A stretch of DNA of 64,000 nucleotides from Paraphysomonas bandaiensis (GCA_965644295.1 CBFFRP010000109.1:83314-147313); one strand, 5' to 3'; counted from the stretch's first letter, positions 10,401 through 23,063 are shown. The notes: a model not told the origin generated them from the letters alone. Numbers and translations: made by a program.

Positions 10401-13400
10401 CTATTGAAACTTGTGAGGAACTGTCGTCACTACTTTCATCAGAAGTAGCACTTTCCATTGATATAGAGCTGGCTTCAGAGTCACGATACGTTACTACACT
10501 CATCTTACATTAGTTTAAAACTATAGACCTGGTATCGTACCTCGATTTCTACCCCATAGTCCCGTACGAATCTGTTATATAAAAACAACACTGTCAACAC
10601 AAGAAAACTGTAGCATGTGTGCAGGACCTCATTTCCAATATCTGGGTGCAGACGCGACACCATAGCCTCGAGGATCTTTTCACTTTCTAGTGCCCACTCT
10701 CTGCGCTGTTCAGCCAAACGTTTCGTAAGGTCTGTGCCCCGCTCTGTTGTTGCGTTCTTTCGCTTTGCATATCCTGTCTCCATTAAGTCAAAAATAAAAT
10801 TCAGATCCTCTTGAAGTCCACCGCGTTTCTCAAGGGCAACCATAGGGCCCAGTTCGTCGTGTTTCTCGCATTCCGAGTTGTCTTCGTCACTTTCCACATG
10901 ACTTCCCACAGAACAAGCAATTTCTTGTGCTGTTGAATCATCATCATCATCACCACCATGGGAATTATTGTCACTTTCTTTATTGGACATGCTGCCATCA
11001 CTTTCATGATCCCGACTACTACATATGGTTTCTGTGTCATCACCATTTTCGTTACACACATGTGAAAACAGCGCAGTGGTATCTTTCAAGACAATGCCTG
11101 TGTCACATTCTTGATTATCCATAATATGAGCTCTCGAGGCTATTGACGAGCTTGTGGACAAAGAGTCCCTTTTCTTCAGTGGTGAGACTAATTCAGCAGC
11201 AAATGGATTGCTTTTATTTGATTTTCTTAGGAAGTTTGTTTCTTTCAAAGCTACAGATCCACCTTTTCTCACAGGAGAGGTAGAGCCGGACACCATCACG
11301 CCTTTACAGGCGGGTGGTGTGCTCTTGGATATTTCCATAGACTCAACTTCATTTGTTGGCTCAGTAGATATGTTCTGGACAACTTCATGACGTGATGGGG
11401 AAAAGTGTTTAGGATTCAACTGTACAGTACTCTGCCGCCGAGTCTGATTTTCTATAAGTTTAATTTCATTATAAAAATATAGTTACTCTGCTGCTGTTCA
11501 AAAACCTGGATTCCGCTGCTGTTTCGAAGTTTTCACGATTCGCCGGTGTGTATGTCTCCTAATCACTGAGTCCACAGAAATAGCAGACGGCTCGGAATGA
11601 CTACAGTTAACACGTTAAACTAAACTATAGGGTGACTTAAAAACTAAAATTCCCCTTACACAGAAAAATTATCAGGATCATAGGGCTGATATTCGTTTCT
11701 GTCCTTACTTCTCCCAGCATGAGCTGGAGTGTCCTTAGTCATGACTGAAGATGACACAGCATATCGATATATGTCCTCTATAGGGCCAACAAAACCACGA
11801 TTCTTACTGTACCGAATATTATTTGATCGATAAAGAGACTCTTTCAAGTGGTTATGTGTGCTAACATCATGTATTGTGAGCTGTTTTTCCTCCCGTGGCG
11901 ACAATTTATCGTACATCAAACTTCGAATATAATAGGGGTCATCTCTCGCTATTGAGTGGTCTATTTTTTTTAGCAGTTCATTTAAGGGTCCTGTTGCTGC
12001 CATTTCTTTCTCAACAACAGCTTTTATGAGCATCTGAATATAAACAGCAAAGTAATTCATACGTTACAGGATATATAACACCTCAAATGAGTACCTTTCG
12101 ACGAACAATTTCTGTGTTGAGGGCACCTTCGTTTTCATCTACTGGCACATCAATCTCGACAGCTTTTCCATGCGCCTTCAACTCTATCACGGTCTATAAA
12201 CTTTTAACCACATGCTTTACAACTGTATGTCGTTACCTTGACTGCTGCAATAAACCTGCGAAGCACTGTAAGTTGTTATTTCATCACACCAGCAAGAGAT
12301 ACCTTTTCAATGCAGGGCGTTGGCTACACTGCTCGACAATATCAGACGTTGGAGCCTTCGTTTCAACTATACTCTCCTCAATATCTGTGCTGTCTCCACT
12401 AGGTAGGACCTCTTTCGGCGAAGAAGCTCGCTGCTCTACCTTCGCATTTACCTTTAGCGTCGCCGACTTTTGCATGTCCTCCGAGTCATCAGCGAACTTC
12501 GATGGCGTTGCATTATTATTAACCCCGACTATAAACTTCGATTTTCTACGCATCTCGACAGGGCTATTCTTGACAGGCTTTCTTTTTTCAATCGTCTGTT
12601 CCCTTAGTGATGGCTTATACTTCATTCTATCTATTATCATAGCCCTAACGATTCAATTACTTACTACAAGCCATTGATCTCCATCGCCTACCTCGATTCA
12701 AGTTCTGTAGATTTTTTCTCAGCTTTCTTCCCAGACTTCCAAAGTGCTATGGCACCATCAAACACAAGAGGTAGAATGTATAGTTACTAACCTACGATTC
12801 TTGCACGCATGGCCATTTGTCGTTCCTCAAGTGACATTGACATTTGCTTGCTCACAACACGTTTTTCACTATCAACACCATCTTCCTTGCTCACAGATTT
12901 CCCAGGAGCTATATCAAAAGTAGGTACGTTACTGTGTCGCCTTTCCAGTGATTTTGAGAAGTTAAGGTCAACTTGAGCACGCGGAGGAGCCACTTCCTGG
13001 GTAGGCGAGCGATTAGATAAATTTTCTGCTGATAGATTGTCGAGGACAGGTGCATCACAATTATTTGACTCGAAACTGCTGCTAGTATTCATGACCTCAT
13101 CAGTATCTATTTTTTGGGTACTACTACGACGGGCATCGGGCTCATGGCCAAGTCTAACTTCAGATGGCAGAACCTCTGCTATATCATGGGGGTATTTGTT
13201 GGGACTTAATACTTGTTCTAAATCCAAGGTGCTATCAGAGTAGAGTGTTCCTAACTCATTCTCAGGTGTCATTCGTTTAGGAGTAACATTAGCTTTAAAT
13301 TTCTGATTGTAATAGTACAAGGACATGTAAATCGGGATAATGAATAAGTATAAAACAGACCTGAGCCATTGACGCAACAATTCCTTTCGTTCTCGCAACA

Positions 13401-15411
13401 GCAAAAATTTCTGAAAATCGCCGTTTACCCATTTCCTTGTACCTAATATCAACTATGTGTACTACACTACAAAAAAATTACTTGACGGGCAAAACAAAAA
13501 CTTGTAAACGGACCGCAGTTGAAAATTTGAGCTGGAATTTCCTGGAATTTTCTCGTCTCTGCTCTTGCTATCCACCCCCTGGGCCTCCGCACTGTCCGGG
13601 TCTAAAACACACATTACAAGTCTACAAACACGTTCAAACAGTTCATATCTACCTCTTACGACAGTGTTCACAGTATTCTCCTCTTGTGCAGCAAGTATTA
13701 GCTCCGGATCAGCTAGAACGCTAATATCTTGTACATTAGCCGACTCTCTGGCCAATATATTCGCCATAGATGCCACGTCATGCTCCTGTGTATTCGGTGC
13801 GGGATAGACAACTTCGAAATCAACAGTGAGCTCTTCAATAGGAATGTCAGGTTTTCCCGGTGTCTTCATAGTAAGCGCTGTCAGCAACGAATAAGAGATA
13901 CGTTTCATGTCGTCCGTCACGTCACACGAATCTATCTCCTTGAACTCAAAAGCCTTAAGAAAACATCACTACTTGAATACAAGTCAAATCTAACCATATT
14001 ACCTTGTTGCAAACATGTGGACAGACAAAGTCCTTGAGACCTTTCGTCAGTCTACTGGATTTCAAGCTACATAACATATTGTGTATCGTTATACTGAAGT
14101 ATTACCATTGGAAATTCTTCATGTTACCTGATTCGTATCCATTTCTCCCCAGCGTACTTCCGGTACAACAGACGATAGAATAAACGATCAGCTCCCCGGG
14201 GTGGAGACGTATAATGATCTCTAGCCATCACCAACTTACCCTTGCGTGTCACGAAACGTGGTGGATCAGGTATTTGAATGTATCCTGTCTCAAAAAGAGT
14301 GGGATCCAACAGTTCATTCAGAGCTAATAATAAGTCGCCACCAGTGCACAAGGGGCGCAAATGGGTTTCCCCATTAACAGTTCGTGCCTTTAAAACGGCT
14401 CGTATAGGTTGAGACGAAGAAAGCGCTCGAGATATAGCCCTTTCTTGTTCATGTGACGCTTCTCGTCCTGAGATAGCTCGTTCGAACGCCTCTGCAGCCC
14501 CGGAGTTCACAGGATCATGACTAATTGCTGTTACATTGTCGTTGAACAGTCGCCTTCGAGTACTACGCGAAAGGGTCGAACGCGGAGGGCGAGCGGCAGC
14601 CTCAGAAGCAGCAGCAGCCAAAAGCGGCTCAACGATTTGTGACTCAAATTCTACGGGAAGAAGTGCATCCTGTACAGGCAAATCGTAAACATAGGAAATA
14701 TCCAACAATCTCAACTCACTCTATTAATTGTAAATGCTCGTTTGAAGTATGACCACGAGCTAAAAATTCTATCTAGACGAGTGGGGCATGTTGGGTCAAC
14801 AGAATAGGTGTTGACAATACCCACACAGGCTCCAGTTTTGAGCAAATTCGGTGCTCCAAAATCTACAGTTTTATCGCTCTCGACAATCGTTGACAGTAAA
14901 CCATACAATTCAACTGATTTACGTGACCATAAAGCCTTACTTCGCGTTCCAACACTATCCTCTCTATTCATTGGCTGAGATATTGGTAGCGGTGGTTTCA
15001 CATCCTTGGGTGGTAGAAAGCCAGTTTCTTCCAGCATTTCTTTTTTCGAACGAAGATTCTGCTCGTCTTCAAAGAAATCAATCTTTTGTTGTGGTACAGA
15101 TGACTGCTGAATATTGGTTTTCCTGTGTCTATAATTAGAGACATTAACCATATAAGTCACATGAACCTCATTGCTGTGGACTTTATGTATTCTTTCTCAA
15201 CCTGCTCGCACTTCTTCAGATGGCGTAACACATTCCCGCACCTCTTATCCCTATCATTCTGGAGCGCCTTGGCAGCGTTATATCTCTCAGATCCGTCAGA
15301 TAATAACACTCTTTCCATCTTTTCATTGTATTCATCATGATCACGGAGACCTTTCGCCCAATGGGAAGTGAGGTCAGATGATAATACTTCTGATGGTTCA
15401 ATTGAATCCAT
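7428..15411 (-). CDS. Large multi-exon protein of unknown function
   Basis: A chain of open segments on the minus strand joined by plausible GT-AG introns, about 20 exons and very roughly 2,000 residues. I do not recognise the product. Junctions with consistent phase: exons 15411-15167, 15128-14757, 14709-14128, 14066-14003, and from 13953; the region around 13,440-13,660 is unresolved. Later blocks lie near 13.27-12.79, 12.65-12.31, 12.05-11.66, 11.62-11.52, 11.44-10.55, 10.50-10.39 and 10.35-9.96 kb, then a 9764-7428 exon. Microexons are predicted at 12237-12255, 9893-9912 and 9813-9823. The protein is largely low-complexity: charged helical stretches (e.g. AERERLRKLRELENPKEK), Ser/Asp/Glu-rich tracts, and a Lys/Arg-rich segment at the start of the last exon. 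No signal peptide or enzyme motif was seen. It diverges from kinesin-2. The start ATG at 15411 is tentative. The last exon could be a separate gene starting at ATG 9770. Confidence 0.6.
9813..9823 (-). other. Predicted 11-nt microexon of the large unknown gene
   Basis: Minus strand: TTCTGCAG acceptor, 11 nt AAGGCTTACCA, then a strong GTAAGTGAG donor. Together with the 20-nt microexon at 9893-9912 (GTGATAG acceptor, GTAAGC donor), it restores phase between the 10.35-9.96 kb exon and the last exon at 9764. Confidence 0.45.
9893..9912 (-). other. Predicted 20-nt microexon of the large unknown gene
   Basis: Flanked on the minus strand by GTGATAG and GTAAGC. It would add LMRKLT after HDEMHAQNR, in keeping with the charged helical character of the preceding exon. 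Confidence 0.45.
12237..12255 (-). other. Predicted 19-nt microexon of the large unknown gene
   Basis: On the minus strand a GCTTCGCAG acceptor precedes and a GTAACG donor follows. The 19 nt keep the frame between the exon ending PALKR and the exon starting TVIELKAHG. Confidence 0.5.
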
Positions 15412-16016
15412 TCCTCGATTCAGTGTACTCAATCCACAGAAATTATGAGACACGTATGAGTCATTACATATATAACTAAATCTGCATTGTGATAGAGTTA
15501 TATTGTTATTGTATGTCCACTCGACTTCACTTCACTTCACTTCATGTTCTTAACAGCTACTCTTTAGCGCCAAATCATGTGCAGTATATAAAAACCAATA
15601 TATACACTAGAAAAGGCATATATACACAACAAAATATTGCCATTTTTATAAATGTTACACAGACCTCTGTTTTTGGAGGTCACAAATAGCCCTATTTTTT
15701 AAGAAAACACAGCCGTTAATAAGCACGTAACTGCTGTAGTCCGAGTTTAAGCGAGCAGTATTGTATGATATATACTGCTGTGTACAGTGTATCATACACT
15801 CTACAGCATAGAGAGCTAGCTATCCGGTTGTGGGCTCCATATCATTCAGTTAAGTGTTCATGGAATATCATCCGCTGTGTCGTAGTTGTGTTTCATAGTC
15901 ATAAGTATCGTAACATACAACTTAAATAAACTTTCTCTCGAGGGAAATTTTATCTTCCTATCGAATGATTTGAACGAACTGAATAGTTATACGTTATCAG
16001 ATAACCCTAACGAACA
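15412..16016. promoter_or_regulatory. Divergent intergenic region, unknown gene / kinesin-2
   Basis: About 600 bp between the start of the minus-strand gene and the kinesin-2 ATG. It contains the short tandem block (ACTTC)n near 15527-15543. It must hold both promoters, but no motif can be assigned. Confidence 0.45.
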
Positions 16017-19000
16017 ATGAGCAATGAGTGCATTCAAGTGGTGGTCAGGATGCGTCCTTTCAACACCAAGGAGAAAAATGAAGGTCGACAAGGTATTGTG
16101 GACATGGATATGGAACTGAATCAAGTGGCTATTAAGAACCCTGATAATTCTGATGCTCCTCCCAAAGTGTTCACATTCGATTCTGTGTATGATGGGAGTA
16201 CCCAACAGCGTGCTTTTTATGAGGAATCGTGCTTTGGTTTAATTGAAAGTGTCCTAGAGGGGTTTAATGGCACGATATTTGCTTACGGACAAACGGGATG
16301 CGGTAATGACGATGCGTCACTCTTGTTAGAATGTGATATGGTTGGCAGGTAAAACTTTTACGATGCAGGGACCAAATAATCCACCGGAAATGAGAGGGGT
16401 TATTCCCAATTCATTTTCGCATATATTTGACCATGTCAAAGCATCCAAGGACGTGGAGTATCTTGTTCGCTGTTCCTACTTGGAGATTTACAATGAAGTT
16501 ATAAGGTGTGTTTACTTCTGGTGTTAAATTAGTTTGACACAGTATCAAGGGACTTGCTTGGCGACCAAAAGAACCCATTAAAATGTGACCTCAAAGAAGA
16601 CCCACAGAAAGGGATTGTTGTCTCCAACCTGTGTGATGTAGTTGTAGAAACAGAAGAAGATATGGATGCGATGTTGAATAAGGGACTGGCGAACCGTACT
16701 GTAGGGTCCACCCTGATGAATGCGGAGTCATCACGGTCCCATTCCATCTTCACGATTGTTGTAGAGATGAACAATCGTGATGAACAAGGCAAAGACCACA
16801 TACGTGCTGGAAAATTGAACTTAGTCGACTTGGCTGGGTCAGAACGCCAAAAAAAGACAGGAGCCAGTGGGGACCGTCTTAAAGAGGGAAGCAAAATCAA
16901 CCTCTCATTGTCTGCTCTGGGAAACGTAATATCAGCATTGTCCGATGGTGGGGGCAAGCATATTCCATATCGCGATAGTAAGCTCACACGACTACTACAA
17001 GATTCTTTGGGTGGTAACACGAAGACTCTAAGTATGTCCACATTATGTATTCATCTCAAGTAATTTATTCGCTGCAGTGGTTGCAGCGATGAGTCCTGCG
17101 GACTACAATTATGACGAAACTCTGTCAACTCTGAGGTGTGAATTAGTCATCAATTTTATATTGTATAATTGGTGTTGCGACAATTTGTGTTAGATATGCA
17201 AACCGTGCTAAGAGTATTAAAAATAAGCCAAAAATTAATGAAGATCCGAAGGACGCTATGATCCGCGAGTTTAAGGAAGAGATCGAGAGACTGAGACAAC
17301 TATTAAGTCAACAAAACGGTGGAGTTATTCCATCGCTATCAGCCCCCCCTACAACTATCGCGGATTCTGCTCAAGAGACTGTAGCAGGCTCTAAAGCCCC
17401 AGTTAAAGCTAGCCTGCCTCAAGAACCTCAAGGCAAGCAACAAAAACTGAAAGCGGCTGATGATGTCTCCAACTTTGCCACACTTGCGACAGATGTGTCA
17501 ACTACAAATGCATCTCATTCCGAAATAGATTTTGCATCCCTTGCAACAGGTACAACGCATCAACATGGGTCTGGAAATACAACCAATACGTATACCACGT
17601 ATAGTAATGGATTTAGCAATCTTGTCATAGTCTATGCATCGTTGCCTATGTAGCCAACTCTCAACAATGTAATTTCATCATGTAGGTGGAGATAAGAAAA
17701 CTTCACCACGGACTACGAAGTCTTCCCCTCGGTCAAAAGGGACTCGTAGTCCTCGAGAAGAACGAGTCCGCGTTGAAACAAAGGTTGTTGAAGTGGAAAA
17801 AATTCCAGATGAACACTTACATAAGCAAAAAGTAAGTGCTGCATTTAATACAGTTTCTCATCATTTCGCGAATATTTAATCTTATGTCTAAATTGCATGT
17901 ATTCAGCGTCTAGAAGAATATTCACAGGCCATCGAGGAGGAGCGAGACTACTTCGGAGAGCAGCTTAAGGAGATGCACAATGAAGTTGAACTGGAGCGGA
18001 AAAAACGTGAGGAGTTAGCCATGCGTATGCAACAGCTTCAGTCCAAGGTGCGTGGTTACAGACATGTTTCTCATGCAAGACTTAGTCGTGATCGTGTATT
18101 CAGCTCATGGGAAGAGCATTGAGTATTGATGTATCCACTGGTGAAAGTGGCGATGCTTCTGAGCTAGTTATGCAGCCGAATGAAGCACAGCTACGAGAGC
18201 AAAAAGAGGCAGAAAATAGATTAAATGAGAGAAAAGCTAAAGCGAAACGTAAGGAAGAGGCGAAAAAGAAGGCTGAGGAGGACCGGAAAGAGAAAGATCG
18301 AAACGAATATGATCGAGAGCTGCAGCAGGTTTGTACTTATCGGCTATTATAGAGTTGGTATCATCACATATTGATTGCTCAGGCTATTGGTGCTCAAGAT
18401 GAGAGTGTTGAAAAGAAAATTTCTAAAATTAAAAAAAAATTTGAGAAGAAACTTCAGGCAGCTAGGAGTGAAATCGACGATCTTCATGAAGTATGTGACT
18501 GTAATAAATTTATTGTATTGTACACTTATTATGTGCTAGGAATTTGAATTGGAACGAGAAGAAATGTTAGAGAATATTAGAGAAGCGAACAAAGACTCGG
18601 AGCTGTTTAGACAAATATGCCTTTCTCTTTTAGACGAAAAAAGGTTGAGACAGGTATATGGTTGAACATTCGATAGTTATGGTGATCTTTACGTTGCTGT
18701 CTGACGCATCTAGATCGTGGATAAATGTCAGTATGATGAAGATTCAGATGAGTGGATTGTACCCTATATGCGGACGAGAGATACATCTGAGTTTAGACTT
18801 CCCGATATAGATTCTGCTAGAAATCATAGCGACGGTGACTCTGCGGCTCCGACGAGGGGAGGATCGGCCCGTTCTGTGAAATCTGAATTGAGTGCAGCTG
18901 AAGCGAAACACGCACGACGACCGGGATCAAGGACCTCAGCTGAGACTGAGTGTGTGAATGACGGACGGGAAAGAAAGACACGTCGGCCAAATTCTCACAG

Positions 19001-19604
19001 AGATGACCCCCATGGCCAAATTCCGACTCTAAACGTCCCGGTTCATGCTCCTTCTAAACCCCCGATGCCAAAGTCTGCCAGAAGAGACAAAAAAAAGAGT
19101 AAGCCTCCGAAAAATGTTCAAAATGAACTACAGGAGATGGTACTATTGTAAACGTTGTACTGCGGTTGCTGACAAAAACTTGTGACAGACATACACACAA
19201 GACGAGGGAGGGAACGGCGAGCAAGCCGGAAACGTTGCAGAGTGGGGTTTTGCTGAGAATAATCTGTCAGGTGGGAACAGTGCGAATTCTGCCCACGATA
19301 TAAGTCGGGAAGCTATATCTACTGATATTGAGTTCGATCCTTCGCTTGCGCTTAATCACGTTGGTGGGCCTATGGGTGACAGACAGTCATCTAGACATGG
19401 CAGTCGGCGAAATAAAAATAGGCCCGCTAGTGGAAATCGTAAAGCTGGGGTACGAATTATTTTTATTTTTGTATCATTTTCTTGTAACGTGTATTCGTTT
19501 AGCATGCATCTGGATGTGTATCGGATTCTGCTACAGCTGATAAAAGTTTTTCTGTATCATGTTCTCCAAGAACTTCTGATGGTGTATATTTTCCGCAACT
19601 ATAG
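16017..19604 (+). CDS. Kinesin-2 motor heavy chain (KIF3-type)
   Basis: Plus-end microtubule motor of anterograde intraflagellar transport. Thirteen exons: 16017-16302, 16349-16505, 16550-17031, 17078-17135, 17194-17603, 17686-17831, 17907-18047, 18104-18328, 18383-18490, 18540-18653, 18714-19139, 19189-19449, 19503-19604. These sum to 2,916 nt, exactly 972 codons, supporting the splicing. The N-terminal motor has the P-loop GQTGCGKT (split by intron 1), switch [12 protein letters not shown], switch II DLAGSE and [14 protein letters not shown]. The neck region reads [25 protein letters not shown], the kinesin-2 signature. A coiled-coil stalk follows, rich in Glu/Lys, then a basic, Ser/Arg-rich tail. 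Kinesin-2 usually works as a heterotrimer (two motors plus KAP) or a homodimer; which applies is not visible. It shares a divergent promoter region with the unknown gene. Confidence 0.95.
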
Positions 19605-20289
19605 CGGTCAATTGTGTGTTTTCGAATCAGTGTTAAAGAAAAGTGCGTGCATTACTGGTCCAGTGCTGCTAATAGATGTCCCACCATATTTATTACATGT
19701 AGTGCAGTGTTTCATATTTTTTATCTATTTAAGTAATATAGTTGTGCTTTATTTTCACATATGCTCGGCTTACACACTTCGCAATAAACAACTGTGGATA
19801 TGTAGAGTGCTACGCGGATTTAGGTGTCACCCAAAATAAAGATCAACGAAAAGTTTAAAAACTATAGCAATTCAACCAAATAATAATTACTTGGTCTGAA
19901 ATATGTAGAGTGCTGTTATTCCAAAAAAGGTACTGGCAGTTACAGGAGATAATGCTCATCTCTGCGTTGTAAAATTCGGTGCACTTGTGTGTACGTACAT
20001 TCCAAGATGTGTGGTATATTACTGTCAGATTAGTCTGTGATACCAAAACATATGAGATCATGAGTCTTTAACATCAAAAGCAGCATAATAAATAAATGTA
20101 ATAACATATTTCTCTTGTGAAATAATGTTTTCATGGTGTTAAGACGTACTCTTTTGCGCTAAAGGAGCTGGAGAGGATTTTATGAGGGCTAATTACTAAT
20201 TAGCAGTGGAGTCTTTTAAACGAGAAGAAAGGTAGCAGTGAATGTCTTATTATTAGCAATAGACGTGTAAACGTCAGAGCTTTTTTAGT
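19605..20289. other. Intergenic downstream of kinesin-2
   Basis: AT-rich, no coding exon seen. It ends where an old SINE-like copy begins. Confidence 0.5.
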
Positions 20290-20748
20290 ATTATTGCAAT
20301 TCAACTATATATCCAGTGCATAACTCTAATATCCTACTATTTAACTCTACCAAAGCTGCTTGTGCGTTACACACCATGATGCAACCACTTTCGCTCTATC
20401 ACTCAAGACAAACGCAGTGAGAAAGCAGAATGTTGATACATCTGACATCTTCTGACTTAAGAATTTTTGAGTGGATGCTTGACTTCAGCAGGCAGCCCAA
20501 TACCCCGGTTAGCCTTCAGGTGGTCCTATTTTCGGATGCCTGTTTATTCATCAGGGACCAAAGACGTCTATACAAGTGACACTTATATTAGTGTCCCTTG
20601 TACCACACAAGCATTTGGCTATGAGTCGGCAGATAATTATCTCCTATATACGGCTTACGTTAGTTTCCTGGTGAAATATCTCCGGTACTCTTTCCCCAGA
20701 ACACCACGAAGCCATGAAGAGGTGCGAGCTCGACTAAATGAGGGAAGG
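20290..20748 (-). repeat. SINE-like dispersed repeat, old copy D
   Basis: Nearly full-length, diverged copy in minus orientation. It matches the young copy at 52.1 kb from the tail through GGATGCTTGACTTCAGCAGG and CAAAGACGTCTATACAAGTG to the head near 20748. It carries an extra segment of about 80 bp near 20395-20460 that copies A, B and C lack but copy E (26.1 kb) shares, so there are at least two subfamilies. Confidence 0.75.
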
Positions 20749-20777
20749 TAGATAATATCAATGGATATTGTATATAC

Positions 20778-20918
20778 CAGGGCCTGGTCACCGTTAATGG
20801 TAGTGGCATTAATGGCCATTAATGGTAATGCCATTATAATTACCGGGACATTTTTGATTACTATGCCATTATAATTGCCGGGAACTGGACTACCATTAAT
20901 AGTTACCAGCAGGCCCTG
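20778..20918. mobile_element. hAT-type MITE (141 bp)
   Basis: Both ends are inverted: CAGGGCCTGGTCACC...AATGGTAGT at the left and its imperfect complement, ending GGCCCTG, at the right. The CAGGG terminus is typical of hAT transposons. Flanking 8-mers GTATATAC (20770-20777) and GTGTACAC (20919-20926) agree at 6 of 8 positions, as expected of an old 8-bp hAT target duplication. The interior is made of TTAATGG/CCATTAA repeats and has no coding capacity. Confidence 0.75.
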
Positions 20919-20926
20919 GTGTACAC

Positions 20927-21513
20927 GGCTTTGTAAATTCAGAAAAGAATTTTAGTTCTATTCTTCTCATAACAGCTGGAGTTTCTAAGTGGGAAATATT
21001 ATTCAACCTGTCAAATTGGTTGAATTGCCTGCCTAGTCACACTAATTTTGGTGTAAAAAGCCTAGTCCAAGTTATAAATATTCAAAACTGCATTAATTGA
21101 TGGCTAGGTGAATAGATTTCGGCAACTCTTTGAAAAATGAACACAATGCTGACAGCGTTCGATATTGTAACTGACTGTCTTCTAGGCAAAAAAGTATGAG
21201 TATTCATTAATTCACGAATAGTGAATAGCAGCTAGTAATAGCCCCTAAATATACTAAATAACCTGGCCTGCTGCTACAATGGAATCTACAATAACTTACT
21301 ACTCGTTAAAATGATTGATGGCAGACAGTATTGATTTATACGCACATGCAGGCCTGACTACTTACACATCACATTTATCAGTAACCCGTACAACGTATAC
21401 AACAATATACTACAATCAATGCAAAAGTATTCATAAAGATCTGTCCATATATCAGTATAATATATATCAGCACCAGAGACATTACATATGATTGCCTCCG
21501 AAAACAGTGCATA
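20927..21513. other. Intergenic, no feature seen
   Basis: AT-rich; contains the 3' flank of the pseudokinase gene. No repeat or exon recognised. Confidence 0.45.
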
Positions 21514-23063
21514 TTAATCAGCAGTTGTTGTAATTACTATAAAATCATCGTCTTCACTTTCATCTAAAGGTATAAATGTGGATGGCGTTAAGTCCATTGC
21601 AACCCTACTACAACTGTCAGGAACGTGCATATCGGAATCAGATGCACCATCCAAAGTTTCTGCAGCATTCAGATGTGTAGTGTCAACTATTGTGGCCTCT
21701 AAGTCCTCTGAAATATCATCGCACTTGGTGTCACAAGGTTCCACTGTGGGTTTACATATCGTTGATGGTGTGGTGGAGAGTCCTGAAGCCTCTTCCCAGA
21801 GAACAATTAAACCATCTACACTCAATTGGTCAGTCGGCCCATAATTCACCACCTACATACCACCCATCAGTATAACTTCACCCATCAAATGTAAAGTATA
21901 AATAATATAATAAAAAACGAACAGTCACATATCAATATCAATAATGACAACACATGTCAGTCCGCTACACGTACGTTATCAAGAAAACGACGAACGGACG
22001 ACACCGTTGAAAAGTTCGATTCTGGCAATTTCGAATGCAGAAGGATGGCCAGCTCCTTGAAAACAACCTAATTCACATGAAACACAATTAAACACAAGTG
22101 ATATTCATAATCTGAAAGAATAATAAATCACATTGCTCGAGGTGTTACAGCGTACGATAACACATACATGCAGAGAGCGTGTTGACTCTGACGTATCAGT
22201 ACAGTCTGAATGAGTGCGTTGACACCCCGACACACTGATGGGCGATAACATAAACTGCTTCACACTTGCAGAACCATTCAGAAGAAATTTCTGTCCATAT
22301 ATTTAATATCAGTACACTGAACACGATACTTAACGGACAATACCTTAAGAGAGAGCCCTGCAGTAGAATACAAGGATAGACTATCTACCAGCCGTAAAGA
22401 TGACACTACACCATGATTATATATCGTAAACATGGTGTTTAATCATACCAATTCCCCATATCCAGTTCCTCACAACACCTTCAGTCAATTCACTACTCTT
22501 ACATACATGTATATACTCCACAAGACTGCTGCTACAATACTCCATTACAATGCACACCATATCCCCAAATTCCTATAATCACAATATATTACACATAAAT
22601 ACATATATAAGTCTCTACTTTACATAAATTTCGATGATTTTTAGAATATTATCCATTGGATGACGCTTCAATACTCGAAAATCTTCATAAAGAAGTTGTT
22701 TGCATTTTTCAGGCATTCCAACAACAGTTTTGATCGCATACTCTTTCCCAGAATACACATGTAGTCCTTTGTATACCTATATAGTAGTGAGAGCTGTTCG
22801 ATGCACAAGATGTTTCATAGGCATGTAGACATACTTTGGTTGCCGATGAATTGGACAATACAGCTATTAAATCGTATGCACCTGTGGAGAGGGGCAACAT
22901 CGATGCTAACACTAGAATACAGTCTAGTGATTAAGTATATAAAAGTCTTTAATAGGAACAAATGCAGGAGGAGGTACGTGAATGTTGTCTGTAGGATACG
23001 CCTTTCAAAATAATTCCTATAATTACAACTGTGACTCTTCCGTTCTCCGAATAGTGCATCCAT
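21514..23063 (-). CDS. Predicted protein kinase-like protein, probable pseudokinase
   Basis: About eight short exons on the minus strand, joined in phase by GT-AG introns, from ATG 23063 (MDALFGERKSH) to TAA 21514. The joined protein reads as a kinase N-lobe: VYKGLHVYSGKEYAIKTVV holds the beta-3 lysine, and LLYEDFRVLKRH follows with a plausible helix-C Glu. EFGDMVCIVMEYCSSSLVEYI is the hinge. The glycine loop is LSNSSATKVYKG, without GxGxxG. Where HRDLKxxN should stand I read GLSLKKFLLN, and where DFG should stand FMLSPIS, so both catalytic Asp residues are missing. A short C-lobe and an acidic Ser/Thr-rich tail follow. A scaffold or allosteric role is inference. Some exon joins (21.85-22.05 kb; 22.35-22.45 kb) are less certain. 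It is divergent to the coiled-coil gene at 23565. Confidence 0.6.

Noticed and set aside
14003-14066. CPHxC in the predicted exon as part of a MIZ/SP-RING zinc finger
   Set aside because: Only one Cys/His pair with loose context; the remaining ligands are absent in the following exon.
16529-17041. 170-codon minus-strand ORF
   Set aside because: Exact antisense shadow of the kinesin motor exon.
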